NCBI GenBank assembly: GCA_016169945.1
Contig: JADLSH010000088.1
Span: 1-64,000 of the forward strand
Direction of reading: 5' to 3'
Length of the DNA: 64,000 bases
Origin: Trachythela sp. YZ-2020
Taxonomy: Eukaryota > Cnidaria > Anthozoa > Malacalcyonacea > Clavulariidae
The translations under genes and the position numbers were made by a program. Position 1 is the first letter of the stretch. Each line of letters opens with the position of its first letter. Below, piece after piece: positions 1 to 11,307 of this stretch. Under the pieces are notes generated by a model. It had not been told where the DNA came from and did not search any database. It saw only the letters and a list, made by a program, of their open reading frames with translations.

Positions 1-324
1 TATTTAAAAGGCAACATCCATGTGTAAAAGTTTGTTATTGTCCTATTTTGTTTGGAACTTGTTTTTTATTTTCTCTTTTGCAGAAATTGGTTTAAAAGCT
101 CCTCCTCGGCGCTTGCCTCGTCCTTTCCTCGCTTTCTCTTTTTCCTCTCAGGAGGCGCTGTTAAAGGTTTTTTCCCTTCAGCTTTTGTCATCTCTTTTTT
201 TCACTCATCTCAGGCGACGTTGATCTTTGGCTGGATAGGTGTTTTTGAAGTTCCTGGTTCGGTTGCCATGGCTTTTGGTGGGGGTGATGTATGTTTACGT
301 ACTTTGGTCGATACCGTACGTTTA

Positions 325-1186
325 GCCGATTTGTGTGATTGCTTCTTTTTTTCTTGTAAGCTGTGGAAGCGCCATTTGCTTGATGAATCTACCAACGTGG
401 GTGGGTGAGTGTGACTGTGACGGATCTGATACAGATGATTGACTATTTGAAACAGACAAGTCTTCATCTGATGTACTTGAAGACTCTGGTCCACTTTCGC
501 TTCGCTTTGACGACTTGGATAGACTTTGTAATTTCTTCATCAAACTTCGTTTCGACGAGGAGGCATCCTTCGATCCACTAATGCACATGGTGATTAGCAT
601 TTCTTTTGGGGCTTTCAAATCTTTTTTCTTCTTGAAGTTCACAGCATGGCTTTTTGACATCATAATACTGCCAGGCGATCTGCGTAGCCTTCCGGATCGG
701 ATAGATTGTTTTGGCTACCATCTCAATGACGATTGACATTGGGAACATTACTCCACCGATTTTTAAGTGTTCCTTCGCAGTCTGGTCAGATTCCAGTCTT
801 CATCATACACCATTGTTAGAATCTTTGTCGACACGTCCTCGTCAGGTTTACCATCAGTTTTGATGTTGGAACGATCCATTGTTGGTGCAGGGTATCTCTC
901 AAATTTCTTCAGTGATCGTTTTGTTCATGCTGTTTTGTATCGAATTGCGGCCACTCGAGGTTGTTTAACAGGCGATGTTGCTCATGCATGAATACGATAG
1001 AAATTCCAGAAATTGCAAAATGTGGTCTGAAGCAATTCACAACAATTCGGCCAGGTTCGTTTTGACACACGTGGCATCGCCAGCGGATCGTTGGTCTCAC
1101 GCCAGTTGCTGAGGAAATTCGAAATGAAGAAGAAACCGAAGCCTTTCGGTTTTCGGTGTGCTTTTGGTGTACTTTTTGCTCAACAT
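325..1186 (-). pseudogene. Unrecognised exon group, copy A (paralogue of 6980-7817)
   Basis: I do not recognise a family. On the minus strand a pyrimidine-rich stretch ending TTTTATTTTCAG puts a good splice acceptor before position 1186. It is followed by an open frame (DVEQKVHQKH...) with a CHVC cysteine pair, which stops at 909. A different frame then reads KTDGKPDEDVSTKIL and, after another break, MFPMSIVIEMVAKTIYP. Next comes a serine- and lysine-rich tail (322-663) with an SSSTSDEDLS acidic-serine run. The same order of blocks, with similar residues, recurs at 6980-7817, which is why I treat this as a real but frameshifted gene copy. The low-complexity tail suggests a nuclear or disordered region, but that is inference. 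It could equally be a gene of an unrecognised mobile element. Confidence 0.35.
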
Positions 1187-1840
1187 CTGAAAATAAAAAA
1201 TATATACTTATAATCATATGGTATGCGACAGATTTGTTGTTGTGTCCTGACTTGTTGGTCTTGTATGTCTAATGTGTGGGATTATGCTACAGGGTTTCAA
1301 ACGGTGTTTGCATACGCATAGCGCAAAGGGTAAAGTGTTCATTTAACACCATCTTTGTTCATTGTCACTGGTTATATAACGACAATTACATTATCGTATT
1401 GTTTTGAACTGTATACACGGTTCCAATTTGACCATTCACAACGCCATTTTCTTGTCCTGTTTTTGTGTAATAACAAGCGCCGGAGCCTTTAAAATACACA
1501 ATATTGCGAAGAAGGTGCTAAGCCGTCTACAAAGATTAAAGTTGCTAATATTATTATCTTGGAACCATTCTAAAATAGAGAGAAGCGCGAAAGAGCAGAG
1601 CGTGGGGTACGAGGTGTGGTTTGGATAATTATAAATGGACAAGCTACACAGCCAAAATCATTCAACTACAACTGTACCGGTGAACGGATCAACATTCAAT
1701 TTCCACCCATACTCCCCGGACCTCCTAATTAATAAGTATCATATATAACAATCTCGAATATATTCATAAGAACTCCAAACTTATAACTACGAGTATATAT
1801 CTATCCATTTATATATTCATATATGTAACAATATAGTGAA

Positions 1841-2011
1841 AGATTGGCGATAATTTACCTCCACCATTTCTGGGGCAAAATCATTAATGTTCAAGCATAT
1901 ATGTTACTAAATATTGTTTTATTAATTTCAATAAATCGGCTGGGAAATGTTACTCTAGCCAAATTTATCCCAAAACTGTCTTGTTATTTTGTTGTTTCCT
2001 TAAATGCCCAG
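1841..2011. repeat. Interspersed repeat, copy 1 left half (interrupted by the LTR element)
   Basis: The stretch starting TTGGCGATAATTTACCTCCA, through AATCGGCTGGGAAATGTTACTC and CCAAATTTATCCCAAAACTG, to AAATGCCCAG matches the repeat at 14874-15245. The two agree over roughly 170 bases apart from indels. The repeat is cut at CCCAG by the LTR retrotransposon and resumes at 6794. Its class is unknown; no coding potential is seen. Confidence 0.7.
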
Positions 2012-2117
2012 TGTAGTATTCTTTTGAACATCATTTATTCACCCCTACTCTCTATCTCACATGTTCTTTACTTGCTTCCCTGTACATGTTCCCCACGTGA
2101 TACTATGGGATATTACA
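2012..2117 (-). repeat. 3' LTR of the Gypsy element (106 bp)
   Basis: Read on the plus strand it starts TGTAGTATTCTTTTGAACAT and ends GGATATTACA, so it has the TG...CA ends of an LTR. It matches 6687-6793 with a few substitutions and small indels. The minus-strand sequence just upstream (2118-2132, AGTAAGGAGGGA) is purine rich and sits where a polypurine tract should be. Confidence 0.9.
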
Positions 2118-2244
2118 TCCCTCCTTACTGGGATTTAGAGACCTATTAAAGTCACACTAAACATAACTAGTAAAATAACACAATTTGGAATCAAATGTCA
2201 ACTAAGTGTTTGTCATATAAAGTTCACTCCTATGTGACGACTCA

Positions 2245-3590
2245 TCAATATACATGCATGCAGGTCTTAATACAGACACAGTCCGACAAGTTCAGTGCTA
2301 CACGCGAGTCTGCTAGATGTCTCAGTGGTGCTCGAATACGTTGTGGATAACGGTGGGCTTCTTGCGTCTGTTCTTCAGCTTGTGGCGTTGTCAGCTTCAT
2401 CGTCGGCCGTATCATCGAGTTATCATATTCTCCGTCGGTTGAGCTCCTCTTCGTTTGGTTCATCTTGCTGTCTGACAGAGCGAAGAATGACGAGTTTCTG
2501 GTCACCGTCTTTCTCCTCAGCTTGGCGGTAATCATCGAGCCTTTGCAGCTGATTACTTTGTATGGCTTTGGTTCATACGGGGGTTGCGACTTTCGATATG
2601 AGTGGTCGCTTTAGAACAACGGTGTCCGCAGATTGTATTCTCGATGACGGCGTATGCTTTCGAGTCAGCATATCAGCTATCTTTCTTTTGGCTTTCTGAG
2701 TCCGTCTGTTGGATCTTCGCCGGGTCTCGTGTATCGGTGTACCTCCAGGGTAACTTCGTTCGTGTTGGCGATTGAAGGCTGCTGGCTGGGACCTTTCCAG
2801 TTGAGCTATGGGGTGTGTCTGAGTTCCGAAGAAATTGGATTTAGTTCTTGCGCCATGGTTTCTTAACATGTAATTGCAATCTTCACGTTCTTCTTTACCG
2901 TCCTGTAGGCGTCTGCCGCCATGGCCGGCATGGCCAATGAAGGTGATCTTTCCCGTGGGTAATCCCAGGTTATCGGCGAAGGTTGCGAAGGCTTCGAGTT
3001 GAACGGCGGACCGTTGTCCGGTTCAGAACTCCTGGAATGCCGGGTGTGAAGATATGCTGGGTTAGGAATTACAGTTGGGCTGCCAATGAACGAATTACTT
3101 CAACGATTGGGTAACGTGAGTAGTCATCAGAAAAGCACCAGGAGAGTAGTCCCCGTTGAGAGTTCGGCAAAGTCTACGCTTGTTTCTTCCCACATGCTTG
3201 ATCGGGCAGAGAGACATTTGTAACGGCTCACGTACTCTGGGGTTGCAACGGCATGCGAGGCGAAGTTTTACTCGTTCTTCGACCATTTTGTTAATTCCGA
3301 AAACCATACCTTCTCTCGTAGTAGGGGATTTGGTTTGTATGCTGTAGTGACCTTCTTGAGCCATGTCCACGACCGACGTTGTAACTTGTTTGGAATCACT
3401 GTAATTTCGTTTCCGCGAATGATCCGCGGATTGTTGTCCCAACGGTTAATTCATCTTTGAGGCGTTCGTATGTGCGAAATATGTCAGTATCGACCTTTGG
3501 GTGTTTGGCTAGCTCGTACCAATTGCCTGATTGAACTGCGTCCGCTGACAGCACAGAGGTTGGGTCACGCCCTGTGGCCTCTGCGATCAT
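2245..3590 (-). pseudogene. Integrase and C-terminal tail of the Gypsy polyprotein
   Basis: From 3590 the minus strand reads VQSGNWYELAKHPKVD and FRTYERLKDELTVGT. The zinc-binding HHCC region follows (AQEGHYSIQTK, then MVFGINKMVEERVKLRLACR, then REPLQMS) at 3442-3200. The core with DDE is badly broken around 2900-3190. The end returns as KAKRKIADMLTRKH, IQSADTVVLKR, and MITAKLRRKTVTRNSSFF, and finishes with a RYPQRIRAPLRH basic motif typical of the extreme C-terminus of Gypsy integrases. The order and spacing are right for a complete pol. Confidence 0.75.
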
Positions 3591-4049
3591 GCTGAGGTGA
3601 AGAGTGCTGTTGAGTGTTGTTGAAGTTGTGGCAATGGTTGATGTATTCCTCTGCGACTTTTTCCTGTCTGCAGGAGTTCAGGGTGATTGGAAGGGTGCTG
3701 GAACATGTAGTCTGCAAGTTTTCTTCTCCCTTTCGACGTAAGTTTGTCTGTTACGGTTGAATACTTATCGATTACCCATCTTTCTCGATACGAGCAGGTG
3801 GTTTCGAGTTTGCGTTGCCATATATGGCAACCAGGGGTTTGTGATCTGTGTAGATATTGACTGGCTTGCCGTAAATGTAGAGGTGGAAGTGTTCACATTT
3901 ATTTATTTATTTATTGAAATTTATTGAGTACTCATTAATACAACACAATCAAATAAATGACAATTTTCGGTATATTGCGGTTCTGTTAAATAAATATAAA
4001 TGACTACTTTGTGAGTATCTCAAAGGACAAGGCTGAGCAGGACGTTACG

Positions 4050-5010
4050 GGCCCTTGCAAGGGACGTTAGGGTGTGTTTACATGCCCATACTGCGGCGGG
4101 CTTCGCGCTCTGTCTGGCTGGCATTGCTCGGTGGTTGTCAGAGGCGGCTGGCAGCACGCAATGAAAATGCGAGTGACTTCGGTTGTGGGGTCGACATTCA
4201 AAATGGCACCCAGGCCGACTGGGCTCGCATCAGCAGTAATTTCAGTTGTTTTCTCAGGGTTGAAGTACGCTGAGGCAGGTGCATTGGCCAATAAATTCTT
4301 GAAGTTGAGCGGGCATGGTCACCTTGTCAGTCACTCCAAGTATGGTTCTTGTGGTGAGCTCGCGGCAACTCGGCTGGTGTGGCGTATCCTCGATGAATCG
4401 TGCTGTGGTTGGTCATGCCTAACTTAATTACGGACTTCGGTGATGACGTGTGAGGCTTTGAGGTTTAAGATATCTTGGACTTTCGTTGGGTCCGGGAGGG
4501 CCATACTTCTGCCCCAAAAACTTAGCCAAAGAGCTCAAGGCTGTTCTTGCTATACTCACTTGCCCAGGTTGTTCAGGTCAGACCTTGTTCGCGAAGGCGC
4601 TGGGCGACTACTGCAAGGGCTTGATCGTGTTCATTCTGGGTCTTGCCAAAAACAGTATGTCGTCTGTGTTGATTGCCGGGATGCCGTCCAGACTCTCGCG
4701 GATCGCGTTTTGAAAGATTTCTGCAGCGCTAGATGTTAAAATTGAGTCGTTTTGTAGTGCATAAGCCCAAGGTGGGTGCTGAAGGTGGTGATATTATCTG
4801 GACTCGGGGGCTAGTTCTGAGGTTGGTTGTAACCCTGGTTGAGGTAAGAAGCTTGCTAAAAACGGTTGCGCCATTCAAATCGCCGACTTCTTCCTTGATT
4901 GTTGGGGTGATATGGCGTTCACGTTGGACCACTTGTTGCTGACGCATGTCAACACATCGCGAACCTTCCAGGTGATTTGGGCTTTGGTGCCACGACAATG
5001 GGCATTACCC
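4050..5010 (-). pseudogene. pol: Reverse transcriptase and RNase H of the Gypsy element
   Basis: Minus-strand pieces show RT first: CVDMRQQQVVQRERHITPTI then DLNGATVFSKL, the Gypsy 'RVCVDMR' and 'LNGA.VFSKLD' blocks, at 4998-4860. KRLNFNI follows near 4735. RNase H then begins at 4291 with AYFNPEKTTEITADASPVGL, where the Asp of ADASPVGLGA is the first catalytic carboxylate of LTR-element RNase H. Several stops and shifts separate these blocks and the YxDD catalytic box is not readable in one frame. The gene is therefore dead. Confidence 0.8.
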
Positions 5011-5510
5011 AGGGGGTTGGACCCTCGACGTTCCATTACATCCAGTTCTTCATCTGACTCAGCTGTTCCTCAAGTTGTTTGCGTACATGGAACGGCACGT
5101 CTGTGGTTGGGCAACTGGTGGTACCTTTGTCAATGTGGTGAACCTGGTAATCTTCAGCTTGCCGAGTCATGGAACAAGTCCTGATGCTGGGTGGTGAGCT
5201 GGTCGACGGTAAGGTCTCTGGTGTTTAATGGGCTTTACGACTTTGGTAGTTCCAGGTCGGTGAGAGTGCGCCAGCTAATGACCGATCCACTGGTTCCTTT
5301 CACAACGTAGAATGTCTCTGGCGGTTGACTGTTTCCGACGCAATGATGGAGTGGGGTGATCGAGGACAGATGAAGTATCCATCTGGTAAGGATAAACTTT
5401 GATGCGTGTTTTCTCCAAACGCGGTCGGGGAAAGCTTGCTGTAATCTTGTTCATCGAGGATGATCTGGAACGAGTCTGCCATTATGGTCAGAGGTGTTCC
5501 TCGATGAGCG

Positions 5511-5966
5511 TCAAACAATGGGTGTTTGTTTCGATCCGAAATCCATGTTATTGACGTTGATGCGGAACCTCAATACGTCACTGTCGTCGCTGTCGTCAGG
5601 TTCTTCTGCCTTGTTCATCGCTCCGGACGTCTGGCGTTCGGATCTTTGTCGATCAACGTCCTTTGACTTGGTTTGGTGGGGTTGCGATATCTGTCTTGAG
5701 ACATACGGACTGAAAGTGGTGAGCTTTACAAGATCGGTCTTTTCCATATGCAGGGCAAGCAGTTTTCCACTTCGTGCGGTATGTGCCTCCACCGTTGCGA
5801 CATCTTCCGCGCTGGTGCGGGGCTCGGGGTTGGAAATTGACGCGTGCTTTGTCGAGGCGGATGTTGCCAGTTTCTTGCTACTTCCGGTTGTGAAATGGCT
5901 GACGTTCTCTGTACGGCATCTAAAGTTCGCTGCTTGCGAGTCAGCTAACTCCAATCCTTTACCCAT
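5511..5966 (-). pseudogene. Gag C-terminal region / Gag-Pol linker of the Gypsy element
   Basis: The 151-residue minus-strand frame begins MGKGLELADSQAANFRCRTE. That start resembles the capsid end of Gypsy Gag, where a 'LLEMARALE' type helix precedes a low-complexity linker. The rest is rich in Ser, Thr, Lys and Asp, with an EEPDDSDDSD acidic run. A clear CCHC zinc knuckle is not intact in this frame, so it is either lost to frameshift or absent. The call rests mainly on position between Gag start and RT. Confidence 0.5.
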
Positions 5967-6059
5967 TTCTGAAAGTTTTCCCGGGTTATAGTTGGGTCGG
6001 TTAACGCTTTACGTCGAAGTCGTTGCGATCGGCCGTGTTAATAACAATCTGGAGACTTG

Positions 6060-6481
6060 ATCTACTCGATCGGCGTCGATTAAATTCACAGGTAAGTGAA
6101 GTTGTTTTGAGTTTTCGTGTATAGTATGTCATAAGAGCTTCGTCGTGTGTTTGTTTGGCGTTGCGGAAATTTATACTCTTCGAATACAGGGTTTTGTTTC
6201 GGTCAGCAAAGTATTCCTGACAATTGATGCTTTAATTGTGATGTGTCTAAAACTGTCTCTCCTTCTAGCCAGTTCACTGACTGTTAGTGTTTCAAAGATA
6301 TCATTGCCTCTGCTTCACCGATGTAGTGTAATAAGAGGGCTTTTTGACGTTTGGGATCATCGATGTCGGTTGCGACGATCAAGTTTCGAAAACGAGAGAT
6401 ATATTTATTAAATCTGACGCCGGGTGCTCCCTGATCCGCGTTGGGATCGAAGGAAGGAAATGTTGGCAGGGCTGTTGCCAT
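6060..6481 (-). pseudogene. gag: Gag N-terminal part of the Gypsy element
   Basis: Minus-strand translation from 6481 starts MATALPTFPSFDPNADQGA and continues with GVRFNKYISRFRNLIVATDI, then a RQKALLLHYIGEAEA block typical of Gypsy Gag capsid starts. The frame then stops at 6284. Downstream frames down to about 6060 keep Gag-like scraps such as QNPVFEEYKF before further breaks. The protein would have formed the particle core. The start methionine is the first in the frame and lies about 200 bases inside the 5' LTR, a normal spacing. Confidence 0.75.
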
Positions 6482-6686
6482 GTTTTGTTGTGTTTTAGGC
6501 TGTTTTTAGCCGTTGAATTGGGAGTTTAAAAGCGTTTTGTTTGCCTGTTTTCTGGCCACGTGTAAACACCAAGCGTATGTTCTTTGGTATTTATTTATAT
6601 GAGTACATACATGCACTGACCTTTCTGAGTTTAGTAAGATCTTGAGCTGGGTTGTTGTTGTTTGTTTTTCAGATCCTCGTCGCCAT

Positions 6687-6793
6687 TGTAGTATTCTTTT
6701 TGAACATCATTTATTCCCTACTCTCTATCTCACATGTTGCTTTACTTGCTTCCTATTACACGTGTTCCCCACGTGATACTATAGGATATTACA
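6687..6793 (-). repeat. 5' LTR of the Gypsy element (107 bp)
   Basis: Near-identical partner of 2012-2117. On the minus strand the bases right after it read TGGCGACGAGGATCTG (6686 downwards). They begin with TGG, as expected for a primer-binding site complementary to a tRNA 3' CCA end; which tRNA was not determined. The divergence between the two LTRs implies an old insertion. Confidence 0.9.
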
Positions 6794-6840
6794 CCCAGAA
6801 AACAAAGCTGCGGAAAATTACAAAAGTGTGAATCACATTA
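6794..6840. repeat. Interspersed repeat, copy 1 right part
   Basis: CCCAGAAAACAAAGCTGCGG followed by a short unmatched stretch and GAATCACATTACAAAAAT continues the repeat interrupted at 2011. It matches the uninterrupted copy at 15144-15240, which reads CCCAGAAAACGAAGCTTCGG and AAATCACATTACATAAACC. Confidence 0.7.
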
Positions 6841-6979
6841 CAAAAATATACAAAAATATAAAGTTGATATTTTATAGAACGCTAACAAAAACAATATTTA
6901 TTTACATTCTTTAACTTTTTTTGTCTTTTTTCTGTACATTTATATTTTTTCCATAAATTTTTAACGTTTTTTTCGTTCT

Positions 6980-7817
6980 ATTTTTTCTTAGCGAAAATTT
7001 TTTTACGATATATACAAAAATATAAACTTTTGAGGTTTACAACGTGAGCAAAACAATGTTGAATTTCTTTTTTTCGATGAAGGCGTTTAGTTGTTCCTCT
7101 TGTGTGCTGACTTCCTGTGACTTTCTTTCCTTCGGTGGTGACGGTTGTGGCTGAGCAGATGTTGATCGAGTGTTCATCAGATGAACAGTCTGATGAAGTG
7201 GAAGTTGGAGACAAATACCTAGTTTGGGCTAGTTGAGGGTGCTTTAACAGATTTTTCTTCGATGGAGATGTCGTATGCGAGGATGTCATATGTTTTGCTT
7301 TGGCAACGCACATGGTGGTCAACGTGCGTAATCGCTAGCCAAACACTCAGCATATCGTTCTGCATGGGTCTGAGATCAAGTGTTGTGCGACCATATACTG
7401 TATGGACATCGTAAACATTGCGCCGGCGACCTTAAAGAAATTATTCACGATTTGATTGATCGACGATTCTTCATCATAGAGCATTGCGAGGAGCGTGGTG
7501 ACATCTTCATCTTCCGGATTTTCGTCCGTCTTACTGTTGAGACGTGTCAGAGCTGACAGGTTTTGGTCAAATTCTTTGGTAACTGAGTATTGGCGACATC
7601 TTATCTCGGAAGAAGGTCAGGTTTTCCGACATTGTGGCACAGAATTCTGGTCTGACGAGCCAATCGCAGGACACCGGGTTTGTTCTCTCCTCTAATGTTT
7701 CCGGAGTTGTAGGGTTGCTGGCCAGGTCGGTCAGAAATTGGAGGCGAAGTGATTGAAGTAGGGTACAGGTTTTGCATTCTCTGGCAGGCTGACACTGTTT
7801 TTTTTTTGCTTCAGCAT
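6980..7817 (-). pseudogene. Unrecognised exon group, copy B (paralogue of 325-1186)
   Basis: A TATTTCTTTTCAG acceptor precedes 7817 on the minus strand, then ATGCTGAAGCAAAAA, matching copy A's acceptor and first codons. The readable blocks are ECKTCTLLQSLRLQFL with CxxC, KTDENPEDEDVTTLLAMLYD and FKVAGAMFTMSIQYMVAQ. A serine-rich STSSDCSSDEHS stretch and a lysine-rich end follow. The KTD.[KN]P.[ED]DV, MF.MSI and SSS.DE blocks occur in the same order as in copy A, so the two are paralogues. The function is unknown. The copies lie 6.6 kb apart in the same orientation, with the Gypsy element between them. Confidence 0.4.
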
Positions 7818-7834
7818 CTGAAAAGAAATAAGAT

Positions 7835-8040
7835 ATATCTTAGTCTTTGTACTTTCTCAAGATCATCACTCGGGAATGATGAAATAAGTGTACGCCACAC
7901 AGCAGCACAGTATTCTAAAATGGAACGTATCAATGATACATAAACAGGAAGCAAATCGCCAACAGGCAAGAGTATGAAGTCGTTTCGAAGCTTTCGATAT
8001 CAAACCACAATGAATATATTGCATTTCAGATTGAATTGTA
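7835..8040 (-). pseudogene. LINE ORF2 C-terminal fragment
   Basis: The minus strand reads ISKASKRLHTLACW, then after a small deletion PVGDLLPVYVSLIRSILEYC, AAVWRTLISSFPSDD and LEKVQRL. This is the region after the RT thumb in cnidarian CR1/L2-type LINEs ('RPVLEYAAPVW ... EKVQ'). Only about 65 residues remain, with no RT core. It lies directly upstream of exon copy B, so that exon's splice acceptor probably comes from LINE sequence. Confidence 0.7.
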
Positions 8041-9551
8041 CGCGCTCTATAGGTTTTCGGTCAATTTCTAACACAGGTGCATCACAGTTATTAGAGTGTC
8101 TACATTTTTAACTTTATGATCTAAACTTGAGTTTGGTGACAAATATCATTTGCCTGTTCCCATAACCGTCAATAACCGTCAGTTGACCTCCATTTGTAGC
8201 ACCATATGAAACACTTCACTGAAACCCACCTATTGTCATCAATATCTTGAACATGAATATTAGGACAACTATTCTATTTCTTTCCGTTAACAATTTTAAA
8301 TCCTTTTGGAAGGCAAATCACGCCAAACACCACAGTTTGTATCATAACTAATCAATTTCTGCAGAATCGTATGCCAATGTAAAATCTGAAAATCACCATT
8401 GTTTCTCTTTGCTGCACGCTATTGCTAACAGTTTCTGCTGGATCAAATGTTCTGGCCATGATACCTGGGATAATTTTCGTAGATCTTTTTAATATTAATT
8501 ATGATTATTGAACAAATGTGGCTTTATGCTTTTTAACGTATTCTAGAATCAACCGTCGTAAAACTCCGGCACAGTTGCAAGTTTAATCGTTTCATTCGAT
8601 CTGCGATTTTTTACAAAGTGCAATAATTTTCTAAGCAAAAATGCTTTAGCGTTTGATCATTTAGATTTTTTAAACTCTTTTAATATCTCAGAAGATTTGA
8701 ATAGAGCCATTACGATTTAAAATATATGAAATAGAAAATCTCAATCTATTTTAGAAAGCGTTATATATATTACAACAAGAATGGGCAAACAAAACAAAAA
8801 TGTCGTCCTATAAAACCAAACTTTCAGTCATTCAAATAACTTCTGATTCAATTACCAATCTCGTAAACCTGGTTTACCTTATAGCAACCTCATACCTGCA
8901 TAATATATACGTACAGTTATAACACCAGCAGTTTTGAAGCAGTGCATGTTTATACATTGATAATTGTAATACGCCTGGAGTTTTATGTAATCCGGGTTTT
9001 ATCATGTATTTTTGATTCGATCATTTGACGTATATTTAACAACGCATAAAAAGGTAAATATGTCATAAAGGAAAAGCGTGTGTACGTGTGAAGTGAGTCC
9101 TTTACAAGAACTTATCTCCTTATGAACTACTAGATTTTCTGAGTTTTTTTTCATGTTAATAAATTATATTTTTTATGCTTTAAACAGGTGGGAGTGTTTT
9201 TCGTGTTTTGACTTGACATGGATAAGTTAGCAATTTCTGACAAAAGCTAAAAAGTAAATTTTGATTTTGTATACTTTGTGAACAAGGATTTTGCAATTAT
9301 ACATATTGACTGATGACAGAAGTTCTTTCTAATCATGATCACTTCCAGTCAAAATATGACGAACACCTCTACTTTTCTATATAGAACACCATCTGGTGCA
9401 GATAATAATCTGGTATGGTGCAGATAATCTCGTTTGGATTTTTATCAAAAATTGTACCTTATATAGTAGTAACTTAAATTATGTTACTGTACATTCTTGT
9501 CAATGTATTATAATAGCCCTTCATAGTTATAAATTCATTATCTTATTTATA
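8041..9551. other. AT-rich DNA without recognised genes
   Basis: I see no reading frame, RNA gene or strong repeat that I can support in this stretch. Short homopolymer and AT runs are common. Confidence 0.5.
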
Positions 9552-9992
9552 CAGGGAGTATCAAAAAAAGGTAATCCAATGCTCTCGTGCGTTCAATATT
9601 GCGTGCGATCATATTTGTGAAGATTAGGGTTTTAACTTTTAATATGACACCTTTTGTATCATTCCAAGAAGAAATGACCAAATACTAGCCTGCTAAATTC
9701 GGCGGTCGAAAATACCTTTTACCAATTCTGTGCATATTTTAAGCATTGCATTACAAAATAAAAAGCAATTAATCACTAATGTATCTTGCCAAACAATAAG
9801 CTTAAAATATTTATGAAAAATCATTTAATTTATTCCATATGTCAGGTCGTTGAATGAATTTGAGATCCAAATGGATTTATTTTCAATAGTTTTGCATCCA
9901 ATTCTCAACGGTGCTGTTTAAACATTTTCTAAACACAATATGAAACGCACGCAGACATGCTGAAGTTGGATTACTTTTTTTGATGCACCCTG
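9552..9992. mobile_element. Mariner-type MITE with TA target duplication
   Basis: Left end CAGGGAGTATCAAAAAAAGG and the reverse complement of the right end, CAGGGTGCATCAAAAAAAGT, form imperfect terminal repeats. The similarity continues inward (TAATCCAA, GCGTGCG). TA lies at both outer borders (9550-9551, 9993-9994). At 441 bp with no transposase it is non-autonomous. The ends resemble those of the elements at 13697-14810 and 51967-52510. Confidence 0.75.
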
Positions 9993-11307
9993 TATATTAA
10001 ATTAACAGTCTAAAAAATGGTAAATAAAGAGAATGTATATATTTCATGAGAAGAAATAAAGAGAACATTTCTATTCATAAATTTGTACTTTGCATTGAAG
10101 ATAGAGTTAGACAATGCAACCCGTATAACCAAAACTGCAGATGATACCATCTGGCCTGAACATTTCTATATTTATTACCATTATTATTAGCTGATCACAG
10201 TACGCAGATGTCGTATAAGATGTCGGTACAGATTTTAGAACTATGCCTTTTACATCGTATAGATAAAATGTTTTCGATTAAATCTATTCTAGGGTGTACC
10301 ACTCACGTTTTGGCGTAGCTACCCAATGCAACAGTTGCTTTTTTTGGAACACGACCTGCCCCAGTAGAACCAGACGCTATTTATTTCTTATTTTTATTTC
10401 CTATTTTTGGAGTATTTATTTCCTATTTAATGAAACCCAATTTTAGCATGTTATCATGAGTATTGAGTTGATAGCATCGCTTTTCCCGTACCATAGTCTA
10501 GGAGTTGTATATCAGTTTGTAGGTAGCATTTCATTTAGGATAGATTACCTCAACTGCAGTTTGGGGTAAAATTACCATTAATGATCCAAGTCCGTTTTAT
10601 ATGAAATACACTCAACACACGCCAAATTATTCCGGGAGAACGGAATCGAGGTGAAGTGAACCAATTTTATATATTTATATATAATTCGAAAATATTTCGA
10701 TACTTAAGTAGTTTTGGTCGAAACGTGGGCGTATGGGTATCTCTAAAGCCACAGGCCCTGAACGACTTCGTAATTGGATTTTAAACGAATATTCATCCAT
10801 CCTTGCCTCAGTTGTTGTACATATAATATATACATCTTTCCAAGAGTGAAAAGTCTCGTCGATATCGAAACTGGCTAACGTACCACCAATGCCAAAGAAA
10901 TAACAATCGAGAATTTCAATAATGATTTACCGCTATTCTTTTTAACATCTACACTGTCAAAGGTTGCTTGTCATAGAAATGGAACTCAAACCAACTCTGA
11001 TGAAATCTATGGATTTCCAGCAGTATGGATTTATTCCCCCATCGTGTACAACCTTCGCACTTAATATATCCATGAGCATGTAGTGTTTACAGACTTTTTT
11101 TATTTACTCTGTATAATTTTAAACATACATATACAAAACCTAGAAATCCAGGTTATTATGAAGTTTGATCCCCAACGATCAACATCTATCGAAGCCTACC
11201 TCGCTTGCTGTCTCATCCCTCTTGATAAAAATCCTGGTGTGAAGCCCATTGGAATTGGAGAAGTGATATGTTTGCTGCGAGAAAGAGAGACTTCTCGGTT
11301 CTAGGTT
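9993..11307. other. Non-coding AT-rich stretch with one shared block
   Basis: No gene is recognised. The block at about 10613-10665 (ACACACGCCAAATTATTCCG, then GGGAGAACGGAATCGAGGTG) resembles 25172-25228, next to the coiled-coil ORF at 24221. It is probably part of an unclassified repeat. Confidence 0.45.

Larger units (their letters stand above)
2012..6793 (-). mobile_element. Gypsy-type LTR retrotransposon, full length but decayed
   Basis: The element runs on the minus strand between two short LTRs (2012-2117 and 6687-6793) and is flanked by a perfect 5-bp duplication CCCAG (2007-2011 and 6794-6798). Reading the minus strand from 6481 gives a Gag start. Protease/RT, RNase H, integrase and a C-terminal pol tail follow in the usual Gypsy order (RNase H before integrase), ending near 2245. 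Frames are broken many times, so it cannot be active. An AT-rich TTTATTTATTTATT stretch at 3898-3960 splits RNase H from integrase and is probably a later insertion or expansion. The short LTR and the TGGCGACGAGGAT sequence next to the 5' LTR fit Mag/SURL-like Gypsy elements known from marine invertebrates; that clade call is inference. Confidence 0.9.

Noticed and set aside
5494..5991. 165-codon plus-strand frame
   Set aside because: It is the antisense of the Gypsy Gag region; the minus-strand reading is the meaningful one.
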